A stretch of DNA of 64,000 nt from Seiridium cupressi (lineage: Eukaryota; Ascomycota; Sordariomycetes; Amphisphaeriales; Sporocadaceae), in assembly GCA_036674765.1 (NCBI GenBank), contig JARVKI010000043.1, positions 186,001 through 250,000 on the forward strand. Direction: 5' to 3'. Every line of letters begins with the position of its first letter. The stretch's first letter is position 1. A program made the translations under genes and the position numbers. The notes beneath the pieces are model-generated. The model was not told the origin of the DNA. It searched no databases and saw nothing but the letters and a program-made list of their open reading frames with translations. Below, piece by piece: positions 12,480 to 22,743 of the stretch.

Positions 12480-12840
12480 ATGCAATAGTTAGGCACCAAC
12501 CGGTTTGCTGAAAGTGGACAATCGGGCAGATGGGATGATTCGTGTTCATCTGAAGGAATCCTGTACAGGCGACTATGCCGACAATGTCGAATATATCACG
12601 TTGAGCCATAGGTGGCTTCCAAAGGGGCATTGCCCCACCAATAGCTCATTGGCAGCCAACAGTACTGAAGGACCTTCATTACTACTGAAACAGTCGAAAC
12701 TGGAAGCTATGGGTGTAGTGGCGGCTTTCGGATATGTATAAGTCGATACTTTTTCTTTCATCCAAGATGATGTAGGATATAAGGGGCTAGAGATTGCAGA
12801 CATGCACAATATATACGGCCATTTAGCATGCACCTTTGCT
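12480..12840 (+). pseudogene. HET-domain remnant
   Basis: Fragments of the HET signature are readable in order. TGLLKVDN is followed by NVEYITLSHRW, the YxTLSHxW opening of the domain. After stops this is followed by FIQDDVGYKGLEIADMHNIY and ACTFAA, which correspond to the IIQDD...EI.DM..IY..A.CT.AA part of the family. Stops interrupt it (for example just after GYV at 12739-12741), the section between the two blocks is shortened, and there is no C-terminal half. It cannot make a full HET protein. Confidence 0.65.
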
Positions 12841-12844
12841 GCTG

Positions 12845-14350
12845 GTATTGTAAAAGAGCTTTAATCGGCATGTTTTGCTCGTCGATATTCCAGTGAAGCC
12901 ATACAATACAAATTCGATCTGGGCAAGGACAACAAAGGTTTCCATGGGCACAAGGTCCTGAAAGTCCGACCTGCCTGGCAGGAAGGAGAGAACTCTCTCG
13001 CGCAATGGGTACTTGACCAAAGAGGCTAGATCTTTCAGTAATAATACTTTTCTAGACGTACCATCACTTTCCTGGACACTAAGGTCTTTTATGATGTAGA
13101 GGTACTGACGCATCCGAGGCCCCCCTAGACGGAAGACTTCAATTTGAGGAGCCGGCAACAAACGATTATACGTTTGCCCGACATTATTGGAGGATAAGCA
13201 TGGAAGCAATAATGGCGCAGGCCCAACTCCATGGATCGAATCGTAGAGAAGTATGTGTTACGCTCCATCACCGTTGCAGGGACCGCCTGGCAGAGCTGAT
13301 GGGCGTGGCCGGTTTCAGCAAACGATTCCGGTGAGACGAGTACATCCAAAGCTTATGGTCCCATGACATGCCAAGGGGTCTCTTATGGGAAGTTGAAAAA
13401 GTAGACCGTGGCGTCCCTATAAGACTAGATCGCCTCCTCCTGGCCACGGGCCCCTGTCACTAGGAGAGTTCGGTTCCATACGGCTAGTCCTGAAGGAAGT
13501 GACCATATAACCACAAAGGTTGCGCCTTACTTGGGACCGCCAATGCTCCATCTCCCGGGCCCATTATGCAAACTTCCTTATCTCGAGCAGTAGCATCCGT
13601 TAAAGTTGTAAGGCATCTGGGTCACGGAGACAGCGATCATCCTGAAGTTTGATTGCGGGCGGTTCAACGATCATCCGTGTGATAGCTTCAACTGTGGTCG
13701 ATCCACTACACTCCCATATGATATTTGTTCCCTGCCAATTGTTAAGCACGGTATATTGCTGCCCAGGGTTATAGGGCTTGTGATCATTCATAGGTTACGC
13801 CAGTCATGGGGGACCCCATGCACCAGCCTATGGGAGCACAGGATAATCCATTCAGCCCCCGGGATGCAAGATTGGAAACCTGTAGACCTGTATATTCATG
13901 AGTACAACACAGAAGTATCTCATAGGCGTATCGACTTAATTGGATAGATGGCATTCTCTTTGAACCACAGGTCACATGAGGCCGTTAATCATTAAGGCCC
14001 CCTGGATGTTGTATAGAATCCTGTCTGCCTAGGCGGCCACCGGCACCTTCTTCCACAGAGACTTGCGTATGGACAGCATACGGTGGCCAGCTTGGACAGG
14101 CTGTTCATTACATTTCACAGTTGTCATCACCTTTTCTTTTTCAGCATATACTTAGGATGCTTGGTAAGCATAACGCAATGGCATGATGATCGTCTTGGCG
14201 CATTGGGAACGAAACTGATATTTGGAATGAGAGTAAATACGCCATACTGAAAACGCAACTACCATTTCCAACACCAAACACCTGGACAAACCATTGAATG
14301 CTGTCGTCTATCTTATTCCGTAGAAGGACGACTCTAATGAATGTTCCCAA
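12845..14350. other. Region with unassigned ORFs
   Basis: Minus-strand frames at 12823-13209 (128 codons, contains SFLPGRSDFQDLVPMETFVV) and 13600-13791 (63 codons) have protein-like composition. They lack a clear start, partner exons or a known motif. They may be pieces of decayed genes. No plus-strand continuation of the HET remnant could be followed. Confidence 0.25.
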
Positions 14351-14357
14351 TCAGGAA

Positions 14358-15178
14358 TCAAGGCTTCTTGCAGTAGGCAGAGTCGGGAATGCTATCCCCA
14401 CCAGATGCGGTCATGTTCAGCTCGAAGGTGACACCATTCATTGTCAACGTAGAGCTGAAAGAACCGGAACCGGGCTTCTGGGCGCAAGCAGCCTGCATCA
14501 TCTGGATGATGACCGCTTCTTCAGAAGAGGCGTCGGTGCACATCGCGGGCTGAGTAGAGGCAGACGATGACGATCTTCTGGTCCACAGAACGACCAAGAT
14601 GTTCTGGGAACCCACACCGACCATGTTTGCCAGGAAAGGCCGATCCAGTGTGTCGAAGGTACCCTTCCCAGCAGCCTTGGCTTTGTCGTAGGCGCCACGG
14701 AACAACGCGAACACTTTCTCGGGATCGGATGCCGTACCTGGAATGCTCTTCACAGCGCTCTTGAGTGAAAGCGTAGCTGTCCCTACACAATAAATGCCCC
14801 ATTTGCAGTAATCTGACCATGTGTAGGTTCCCCGAACAATAAGGTCTGTGTTATGCGCATCATATCGTTGATCTTTGTTCGCAACGAGCTCTGTATCTCT
14901 CTTCACATGGACTGCTTGATGTCAGCTTATCGAGAAATGTAGTTGAAAGCAGATAGTATACCCTCATCGTCCCATTCATTGGGCTTAATACCACTGAATA
15001 GACCGTCACCGACCTGATGGAGCCGATAGACCTCGCCGTCTATTCTCCGGTAGTTTCCATGCGCCAAATCATCGGAGTAAGAACGTTCTTGAATCGACGT
15101 CAATGAGCGTAGCTGCTCGACTGGAGAGGCTCGAACGAGCAGAGGGAGGAGATGAGTGATTAAGATAGAAAATTTCAT
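14358..15178 (-). CDS. Secreted protein of unknown function, 257 aa
   Basis: Two exons (15178-14962 and 14914-14358) with a 47-bp intron (GTATAC...ATCAAG) give 774 nt in frame. The start is supported by a signal peptide (MKFSILITHLLPLLVRASP). The mature part contains a Tyr/Trp/Cys block (GTYTWSDYCKWGIYC), an alanine/lysine-rich helix region (FRGAYDKAKAAGKGTFD) and a hydrophobic strand (NILVVLWT). A C-terminal segment ends in SAYCKKP. There are five cysteines and no further membrane segment. I do not recognise the family. It lies between two repeat copies in a stretch rich in secreted-protein genes. A TTTATA box is present about 70 bp upstream on the minus strand. Function is unassigned; secretion is an inference from the N-terminus. 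Confidence 0.65.
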
Positions 15179-15199
15179 GACGGCTAGCTAGTGTGTAGG

Positions 15200-16380
15200 T
15201 GCGTTTCGTTGGTGTTTGCTATAGATACTGAGGTTCGGAATGGTGTTGTATAAAGACATAGACATGGGCATTAGCAGTTGGAAAAATCCGGGTATTTATC
15301 TACGTCCAAGTCGAGACCTACGTCCAAGTCGAGACCTACGCCTCAGCTGCCCTCGAGATATTGATTAACAGAAAGAGTACCCGAGGCATCGTATAGGCGT
15401 GATGAGGCTCACAGCTCTCGCAAGTTTGTTCCTTCGCCGATCTGGACTGCAATGTCAGACAAAAGAGCATTCCAAGGACTCGTACATTATCGCTTTTGGA
15501 ATTATGATCTACCACCATTGACCCGACATTTGGATCCTAGAATGGTAGTCTATAAATAAAGAAAAGATAGCCGATCGTCCTGGTGAGCCATACGGGTTGA
15601 ATCTTTGCACAATTCGGGATTAGTTGTGTTTGCCGCGAACATGTCACCCTGGTCGTGCGGATCCCTGGCCGAATTGGTGAAGTAAACACCGAGTCGCCAA
15701 GATGCAAACTCAATAATCCATAGCACAGTCTAACATGAGGCAGATCTACAAATTATACTAAATATATTCCGAAGATCTAGTCTTGGCTTCTGTCATCCGC
15801 ATATATATACCCGTAAGGCTGTGGCACGGTAGTGAGGGGACTAAGCACCGTTGGGTCCTTGGCTCTCCATCCCTGTAGATGCTCAACATGGCTACGACTA
15901 AAGACACTCCACAGTCCAGTCTTAGCCAGGACCCTGACTAGTGCGACTCCAGGATGCAATAACTTTTGCGTATGCGGCCTTGGCAAGCTAGACGAAAAGT
16001 ACTTCGCACCCCCGGCTGTGCTTTGGCGCACTGGGCGACCCAATCAAAATCCATTTCATCTCGCTTCCAATTGATAGAAGGCTAGTGATAGGCAAGCAAG
16101 ATCCACTGCACTTTCCTATTGCTCTATGGCTTTGACTTATAGGATGCACAGGAGGCGCTCAATGAAACCCAGCAGGCATCCTGGGCTGGACATCTTCGAT
16201 CCATTGGAGCTCAAGACCAATGGAGCTGCTGTTCGTGTGGCGGCGACGTCATGCAGAGTTTAATATTCGGAACCTTTGGGAACTAAAACCCCATCACATA
16301 ATACTGCGTTTGCACGCTACAGCTTTCGCCTGTTCATATTGTCATTGTGGTCTTCGGTTGTCGCTGGTAAGCGTGTCATC
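15200..16380. other. Intergenic
   Basis: No gene recognised. Contains the 18-bp tandem duplication listed separately. The ORFs on opposite strands at 15777-16074 overlap each other and carry no motif. Confidence 0.35.
15300..15335. repeat. 18-bp tandem duplication
   Basis: The unit ctacgtccaagtcgagac occurs twice in direct succession, followed by a partial third unit (ctacg). It lies about 120-160 bp upstream of the minus-strand secreted gene that starts at 15178, so it could affect that promoter. That is only inference. Confidence 0.8.
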
Positions 16381-16385
16381 ATCTA

Positions 16386-16534
16386 CAGTACATGGCAATA
16401 ATTTTGAACCCTTGTCAGGTATCTTAACGGGGACGTAAACCAAATATAGCAAAGCGTATGCAACTATGCCACCTCTTATATTGGTTATTTCAGTAGGATA
16501 CTTGACAGGGGTTCAAAATTATTGCCATGTACTG
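16386..16534. mobile_element. MITE of Tc1/mariner type, 149 bp, ~32-bp inverted termini
   Basis: The left end (16386-16417, beginning CAGTACATGGCAATAATTTT) and the right end (16503-16534) are inverted copies with one mismatch over 32 bp. Weaker similarity continues for about ten more bases inward. Both ends are flanked by TA (16384-16385 and 16535-16536), the target dinucleotide of Tc1/mariner elements, and the CAGT terminus also fits that superfamily. The interior is about 85 bp and has no coding capacity, so it would need a transposase made elsewhere. Confidence 0.75.
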
Positions 16535-16539
16535 TAATC

Positions 16540-17000
16540 TTTTGAGATACAATATTTTATGACGTAAGGATAACCACTATTGACGAATAATTATGGTGCA
16601 TTGAATTGATACAATTCGCAGTGTGAATAATTATGGTGACTGTTCTTGCTATGTTAAAATTTCCTGTCTATTATTCAGCGTCATATTCAATACAGCGAGT
16701 TCTAGGCACGTATCACGGAAGAAAAATAACAGCTCTTAATAGTTTTAATCACGGGGTATCGAAACTTCGTATAACGTGAGGCCAATTTTACCAACAATCA
16801 GGGCAAAATCAATATCACGTGTATTTACAAAGCAGGTTGTAGTGTAAATGAAATGCAATTCATTTATGAAAGCTTTGTGAACGATTGTAAATAGCTAAAT
16901 AAAATCACTCCCGTCCAAGCCCCGGATAGTACGCCATTACCCATAATTGTCCCACAATGTAAAAACATCCGTTGCATAAAACCAATATCCCGTGTTCCTC
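16540..17000. other. AT-leaning spacer
   Basis: Contains a 14-bp direct repeat (gaataattatggtg) at 16585-16598 and 16625-16638, and the 16-nt word shared with 7235-7250. No coding sequence. Confidence 0.4.
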
Positions 17001-17001
17001 C

Positions 17002-17472
17002 CTAGTTCCCTGCCTTCAGAGGGAGTGTGACAATGGTATCCTTCGAGTCACCATATTGAACATCGACGGTGAAGTCGTCGCCTGCATGATCTGGCAGGTG
17101 TCCTGCAACCTCGCCCGGCTTCAAAGTCCTCCTGACGACACCTGTTGTGCCCTCAACGCCGTTCTGCGACATGCACGTAGAAAGCTCCGCATTCTGACAG
17201 TTTGTCATCGCGATAACGCCCACAGTATCCCAGTGCTCGCATGTTTGGATGGCTACACGCTGGCAATAGGACTAAGGAAGTTAGCTCCACCTGCATTCCG
17301 CTGCCAAACAGGTGGTACTTACGAGAGAGGCTCCTGTCTACATTTGAGTCAGCTACTTGTCTAAGACATACGAAGGCATGATACTTACGCGGCCGCGTCT
17401 GGTGATAGTAATTGGCTCTGCCATTGCAAAGGTCGAACCTGCGATGGCAGCAAGGAGCATAGAGTACTGCAT
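17002..17472 (-). CDS. Small secreted 4-Cys protein with a 15-nt micro-exon, 122 aa
   Basis: Exon 1 (17472-17389) encodes a signal peptide (MQYSMLLAAIAGSTFAMA) and an RRGR basic patch, ending at a consensus GTAAGT donor. A 15-nt exon (17337-17323, TGASL) is flanked by AATGTAG and a second GTAAGT. Exon 3 (17271-17002) follows a CTAAC branch and TTAG acceptor and begins SYCQRVAIQTCEHWDTVG. All three join in frame (369 nt). Skipping the micro-exon also keeps the frame, so two isoforms are possible. The mature chain has four cysteines and a charged C-terminal half ending GDSKDTIVTLPLKAGN. Family unknown. A TATATAAT box sits about 145 bp upstream. Confidence 0.68.
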
Positions 17473-17614
17473 GATGCTTGATTGATTTATGAAATGGTTG
17501 ATCGATAAGTCGGGATCACTGATATGGATTATGATGAGGATTTGAAATTCTTGAATAGATGTATTGTGTAAGTTGAAGATAAAGGCTTTGTAATCTAGAC
17601 CTGGCTCACATGGG

Positions 17615-17622
17615 ATTATATA
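17615..17622 (-). promoter_or_regulatory. TATA box of the micro-exon secreted gene
   Basis: TATATAAT on the minus strand, about 145 bp before the ATG at 17472. Reasonable fungal core-promoter spacing. Confidence 0.4.
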
Positions 17623-17659
17623 AGCTAGCGTACCAGTGATCCTTCTTTGAAAATTCAAT

Positions 17660-18445
17660 GTACAACTCTCGTCTACGTGACATCATGCGATCTTCAACTT
17701 CTTCTCCTCCGCATTGATCTATTTTTGTTCTATTTCCATGCTGCGACGTTCGAAGGAGTTAAAGCCTATGCGTGAGAGTGTGTTGATGTTCTTCGGATGA
17801 ACGGGCAGGAATTGAACCCTGCATTGTGTTATGAACCCCCAGGGTGCAGACAATTTCGTTGCATAGTTGCCCTGATTGCCAAGCCAAGGCACCAATTTGT
17901 TCCACAGCAGCTGAAATCTAAGATCGGCGATGGCATCCGCAGCGCAGGGGTCCCGAAAATTTATTTGCTCTCTAGGGTGGTCGCCTGTCGCGTGCTCGTT
18001 TCGCGTTTCGTCACCCCGCAGAGAGTTGCTACCCCGGTTAGGGGCCAAGACAAATTTAAGCGTAAATTTAGGGTGCTCCCACGACGCCTAATTATAGCGA
18101 TGACGGTGAGGTTCAGGCAATCTTTGAAGCTATCTTCTAGATGGGCCTAGCCAATAATGAGGCTCGATTGAGACTCGCTAAATTGTCACTGTTTTCGGCA
18201 TCAGGCCGGGTTGTTGCTGGAGATCAACCGCTGCAATAGCCAGATCGAGTGATGATTGCTCCATGGCTAATTTAGCAGCGGGAAAGAACTTCACGAAAAC
18301 TCTTGTCAAGCCATCCAGGCTGAAGATTCCCTCTCCTAGCCATGAAACTGTCACTAGAGAAGCCACTGTAGGGTATTTTGTGACGTCGTAGTTGCTCTCT
18401 TGATACCTCATTAGGAACATAATCCGCCAACTGGATACAGCAAGC
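17660..18445. other. Intergenic between divergent secreted-protein genes
   Basis: Overlapping ORFs on opposite strands (17719-18048 and 17797-18150) look like chance. A T-arm-like stretch at 17808-17828 (minus strand) was considered as a tRNA and rejected. Confidence 0.3.
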
Positions 18446-18450
18446 AAACA

Positions 18451-18458
18451 TATATAAG
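18451..18458 (+). promoter_or_regulatory. TATA box of the 198-aa secreted gene
   Basis: TATATAAG lies 174 bp upstream of the ATG at 18625. It is followed by a C/T-rich and CA-rich leader typical of well-expressed fungal genes. Confidence 0.45.
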
Positions 18459-18624
18459 TGCGAGTTCATGCTGGTGTTAATTACATTATCCATAGTCACA
18501 AACCATCACTACCAATACTTTCTATATTACTGAAACACAACAGCCTTTTGACGTTACACCCTCAGACCAACAGTCCTACTTTCCGAAACACAAAACGTCA
18601 TTATAACCTACATCCTTCCTCAAG

Positions 18625-19221
18625 ATGCGTTTCTTCACCGTTCTCTCCTTGGCCACAGCAGTTACAGCGGCCAAAGTCACATTCGATGACCACTTCGCAA
18701 CTGAAGACCACGTCAAGCGGGCACCTGCTCACGATATGTCGGAATTTGGATACTTCTCAGGCATGCTGCCTCGAGTATACGACCTCACACACCCAAATGG
18801 ACCCACCTATATGCCGCGGGACAGCTGGGAGCATTTCAACGAGATCAAGGCGGGCAAGCGTAACGTGAGCGAGACCACCAAGCGCAGCCTACAGAAGGCT
18901 CGTTTTGAGAAGCGCGACAGCGAGTTCATCGAAATGCAGCTCGAGGGCACCAACGGTCTTGGCGATATCTTCCACTACAATGCCGACAAGTCCTGCAAGA
19001 GCGCCAGCAATCCCCCGTACAAGAAGGCCGTCGTCACCAACGTTGACAATGCTTACATCACCTTCTGGACGAGTGATGTTTGCAACGGCAGCAAGGGCAG
19101 CATGAACCCGAGCTGCGGCAGTCTCTCACAACAGACCTGCAACATTAAAAACCAAGACAAGAAGTCTTTCCGGGTCTATGTTGGCTGTCACTCTACCTCC
19201 GCTGACGATGGCTGCGAATAG
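18625..19221 (+). CDS. Secreted pre-pro-protein, 198 aa, with four KR sites and a Cys-rich C-terminal domain
   Basis: Single exon with a clear signal peptide (MRFFTVLSLATAVTAA). The next ~80 residues carry dibasic KR sites at residues 31-32, 78-79, 86-87 and 96-97, which suit Kex2-type cleavage in the Golgi. After the last KR comes a ~100-residue domain with six cysteines (DKSCKSAS, DVCNGS, PSCGS, QTCNIK, VGCHS, DGCE). The likely product is therefore a processed, disulfide-bonded secreted protein of about 10-11 kDa. Codon use is cleaner and more GC-rich than the surrounding DNA, which argues for a functional gene. It is divergent from the secreted gene at 17472. Family not recognised; an effector or antimicrobial role is possible but unproven. 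Confidence 0.8.
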   Translation: MRFFTVLSLATAVTAAKVTFDDHFATEDHVKRAPAHDMSEFGYFSGMLPRVYDLTHPNGPTYMPRDSWEHFNEIKAGKRNVSETTKRSLQKARFEKRDSEFIEMQLEGTNGLGDIFHYNADKSCKSASNPPYKKAVVTNVDNAYITFWTSDVCNGSKGSMNPSCGSLSQQTCNIKNQDKKSFRVYVGCHSTSADDGCE

Positions 19222-19224
19222 TTT

Positions 19225-20450
19225 TACAAAATCTTAGCGTGTTCATGTCCTAGTCTACATGGCGTTTGAAGGAAAGGGGCGGGGTTCGATTTTGCATTTT
19301 TGTTGGAGGCCGGGTATTTTGGTTGCATAATATCATCCGCTCGTTGTGGTGGGGTCAAGAAACATTCGGTTCTGGAATATCGGAGCATCTTGAGGTAGAA
19401 CTTCCAAGCGGACTGATTTAACTATGCATTATTCCCAGTGAGATATGACTTTTCGAATTACAAGTTTGGCATCCGTGAAGATGGCGCAATACTGCTCCAT
19501 TTTTAAATTGTTTGCATGTATTGATTCACCCACCACTTCGCCTATTGATTGGACTCCCAGAAGTAGTGGTTGAAATAGGTGGCCCAGCCACCCTCTTTTC
19601 GGGCTTCCTAGCCATACACGCACATGTATATATACTAGAATATTTCATTCTACTTCCCTCTCAGATACTCAACCAATCAATCAATCAATTTACCCCTCAT
19701 AACCTTCGTTCATCATGACAGTGGTAACAGCTAGACTGGTCTGGCCATGAGACTATGTGGGGAGATTGAGGGCTAATGTATTTTCATATGGTGACTGCTT
19801 TCGACCCTCCGGTCGACCAAACTTTCTCTGTTCAGCCGGATGTCAAGTCCGCAAGTAGAGGCAGATTGGCACAGTCGGCCAAGTCCAGCCTGTGCCACCA
19901 ACTTCCTTCCGACGATGTTCAATCCAGTTTTTTGAAGACCAGCAGTTTAACCTGGCAACTTCCTCCTCATGTTTTATTTTTATTTTATTTTTTACCCCTC
20001 CCCACTCGCTTAGGTAGAGATTCCTTCATGTAAAGCTGTTTGATCGCTTCGTAGAAACGTACACAGTCTATATCGACATATACAGTACCTTGCTTAAGCG
20101 CACTAGTTAACCCTGCATTACAGTGGAGGATCAGCTAAATTAGTGGGGTTAGCACATCTATTTTCGGCTGTTGTGGAGGCTGTGTCCCTGCTGGAGGAGC
20201 TTGACGCAGTTGTGATCCAGGAACATCCCCCTGGAATGTGTGACATTATGCTGTTAGGTATATGAAGCTGCACATTAGCGATCCTGGCATGGTGCAAAAG
20301 TCACAGCTACAATCATCAACAAACAAACGGAGAATTCCGTCAACTCAAATTGGTGCCCAATGACATACTAGGATGCGACTTTGATCATTGCCACGAGCCT
20401 ACTGCGAGTTCGATTTCGAGATTTCCAACACGGCTGCAGAGATATGGAAA
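19225..20450. other. Intergenic with repeat copy B
   Basis: No gene apart from the LTR-like repeat listed separately. A T-rich tract (ttttatttttattttatttt) lies near 19972. Confidence 0.35.
19567..19720 (+). repeat. Dispersed LTR-like repeat, copy B
   Basis: Shares with copy C the core ggtggcccagccaccctctt and ttcgggcttcc. It has an internal acatgtatatata TATA-like run and a 3' end ...cttcgttcatcatgaca. It starts near tggttgaaatagg where the other copies have tgttgaaacagg. No clear target duplication. Confidence 0.65.
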
Positions 20451-20453
20451 GTC

Positions 20454-22328
20454 ATGCTACGCTATCCGCTCACCCACCTATGTCATATATTAGCTTTCTT
20501 CTCTTCCGTCGCGGATGCTGATGGCAGTGCAGCGCATGAACGCCGACAACGGATACCGGGGTGGCAGAGGGCGGATTCCACGGTCGAAAAAGATAACGCT
20601 CTGACGATTCACATTTTCCTCGCGCAACAAAATCTGGAGGAAGCACACGACCATCTCGTCCGAATATCCGATCCCACCAGACCAGAATATGGCCGACACT
20701 GGACGGCAAAGCAAGTGGCCGATTGGTTCGCGCCACCACCGGATTCCGTTAAAGAGGTGACCAAGTGGCTTGCCGAATCTGGTATCCCCAGGGAACGCCT
20801 CCATAGGTCCGGTGACAACAGCGAGATGTATTTCGATACCACGATCGATGGCATTGAACGCCTCCTGAACACGACCTATTACGCTTACGAGCATGAAAGA
20901 AATTACAGGATGTACGGATGGGACGAATACCGAGTGCCGCAACGGGTCCACAAATACATCGATTTCATATCACCAACCGTCCAATGGTGGGGACAGGAAG
21001 AACCTACGAATCTGGCTAGGCGACAACAGATGTCACCACGAGACACCACAGATATGTCATCTGACTGCACTAAGCTCACCACTCCTGCCTGCCTCAGACA
21101 AGCGTACGGCATACCTGAGCGACGCTCATGGCAGCCAAACAATTCTCTCGGTACGGTGACGTTCTACAGCGGCGCATACGTTCAGGAGGATATGAACATT
21201 TTCTTTGCTCAGTTTCGGCCGGAACTTGTAGGCCACGAACCCAAGTTCGAGTCCATTGATGGTGGAATCAACGACGACACCTATAGATCGTTCGGTCATA
21301 ACGGCGAAGCGAACCTGGATCTCAGTTATACCATGGCATTGGCATCTCCAATGGACATCACCAATTATCACGTTGGTGATCCGTTTAGGGGCGGATTTAT
21401 CAATCACCTTTTGGCAGCTTTTGATGACGGGTATTGCGATGCCTTGGATCCGAACTTCGATGCCACATATGGGCAGGACCTCCCGACACGAGGAGAGAAT
21501 AGTGAGTCGTATGGTCATCCGTCATTAGACTGTGGTTCGCATGAGCCGGCCAAGGTCATCTCCATTTCTTACGGTGGAACCGAAGGGCAATTCACTCCTG
21601 CCTACGAAAAACGTCAGTGCAATGAGTTCTTGAAGCTCGGGCTCATGGGAGTCACGGTCGTCTTGGGCAGTGGAGACTATGGGGTTCGATCGAAACAGAT
21701 CACCGAGGAGTGCGACGACTCCAATGAGAAATTCCACGTGGGATTTCCGGCTAGTTGCCCGTATGTCCTGTCAGTAGGAGGAACGCAGTTGGAAGCAGAT
21801 GCGGAGCCTGGGGCCCACGAGGTTGCTTTTGAATGGAGCCCACCTAATAATGAATCGAATGCAGCCATACTCAGCAGCGGCGGGGGCTTCAGCGATGTTT
21901 TTAGTAGGCCTGCTTATCAGACAGAAGCAATTGAATCTTACCTTGCGGCCGAGGACTCTAATCTCTCCAAGTTCGACTTCAACAGAACCGGGCGCGGGTA
22001 CCCCGATATATCGGCCAATGCCAACGCGTACGCGGTGGTCGTCAATGGGACGTTCACGACGATTTACGGGACATCGGCATCGGCACCAACAGTGGCGTCG
22101 ATAATCGCCATGATCAATGACGAGCGGTTGGTCTTGGGAAAGAGCACTGTAGGATTTATAAATCCGATTCTTTATGCGAATTCACAGATATTTGACGACG
22201 TTACCGAGGGAAGCAACTATAACTGCAGGCGGCCTGCCTTCAATGCTATTCAGGGATGGGATCCCGTGACTGGGCTTGGCACGCCGAATTACGAGCGCAT
22301 GCTGGAGTTGTTCAGAATGTTACCTTGA
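20454..22328 (+). CDS. Secreted S53 peptidase (sedolisin / tripeptidyl-peptidase type), 624 aa
   Basis: An acid serine-carboxyl peptidase that removes tripeptides or cuts proteins outside the cell at low pH. The start at 20454 gives a signal peptide (MLRYPLTHLCHILAFFSSVA); the open frame extends further upstream only from a TTG. An activation pro-domain follows (FLAQQNLEEAHDHLVRISDP, HWTAKQVADWFAPP). The catalytic set is complete: Glu285 and Asp289 in GEANLDLSY, the oxyanion Asp408 in GSGDYG, and Ser541 in YGTSASAPT. C-terminal FDDVTEGSNYNC and GWDPVTGLGTPNYERM form the calcium-binding end. No introns and no frame damage; length is typical. The pro-domain to mature junction probably lies near the ARRQQ segment. 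Confidence in the family is very high; exact specificity is unknown. Confidence 0.95.
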   Translation: MLRYPLTHLCHILAFFSSVADADGSAAHERRQRIPGWQRADSTVEKDNALTIHIFLAQQNLEEAHDHLVRISDPTRPEYGRHWTAKQVADWFAPPPDSVKEVTKWLAESGIPRERLHRSGDNSEMYFDTTIDGIERLLNTTYYAYEHERNYRMYGWDEYRVPQRVHKYIDFISPTVQWWGQEEPTNLARRQQMSPRDTTDMSSDCTKLTTPACLRQAYGIPERRSWQPNNSLGTVTFYSGAYVQEDMNIFFAQFRPELVGHEPKFESIDGGINDDTYRSFGHNGEANLDLSYTMALASPMDITNYHVGDPFRGGFINHLLAAFDDGYCDALDPNFDATYGQDLPTRGENSESYGHPSLDCGSHEPAKVISISYGGTEGQFTPAYEKRQCNEFLKLGLMGVTVVLGSGDYGVRSKQITEECDDSNEKFHVGFPASCPYVLSVGGTQLEADAEPGAHEVAFEWSPPNNESNAAILSSGGGFSDVFSRPAYQTEAIESYLAAEDSNLSKFDFNRTGRGYPDISANANAYAVVVNGTFTTIYGTSASAPTVASIIAMINDERLVLGKSTVGFINPILYANSQIFDDVTEGSNYNCRRPAFNAIQGWDPVTGLGTPNYERMLELFRMLP

Positions 22329-22329
22329 T

Positions 22330-22740
22330 CAAAGACTACATAAATTGGCCATAGCTAAGGCCCATGGCTTTTGTCACCTACCAAGTGATCTAAATACCTC
22401 AAACTACACCTATCATTCAAGATCCTGATAAGAGTACGGAATCTAGGTATTCCAACACGGCCCTCGAGGCTGTTCGGAAGTGCGCGACAAAGCAGGTTCG
22501 ATAGTGGCCACTAGCATCAGTGTTAATGGCGCATTTAGTTGACTCAAGCCCTGTGGCACTAGCACTAATTGTTGCATTAAAGCACCAAAGTGGGGTGCCC
22601 TGTAATCTACCCCGCGACGCGTACTGAACGCCAATTCAAACGTCTTATCGTCATCACGACCGTATACCAAGATTCCGTTACCGAATTCAGGTTGAAATCC
22701 TAACCCATCCCAAGACGTCTTTGGCCTAACTACATTGTAT
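22330..22740. other. Spacer / promoter of the SDR gene
   Basis: A minus-strand 104-codon frame (22443-22757) overlaps the start of the SDR gene and has no recognised motif. It is treated as probably spurious. Confidence 0.35.
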
Positions 22741-22743
22741 ATA

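Noticed and set aside
12823..13209. 128-codon minus-strand frame as a gene
   Set aside because: Composition is protein-like, but there is no start context, splice partner, signal peptide or motif. Left as unassigned within the gap entry.
17805..17850. Possible tRNA on the minus strand (gcagggttcaattcctgc looks like a T-arm)
   Set aside because: The acceptor stem partner (tgaacgg) and a proper D-arm are not found at the right distance, so no cloverleaf can be drawn.
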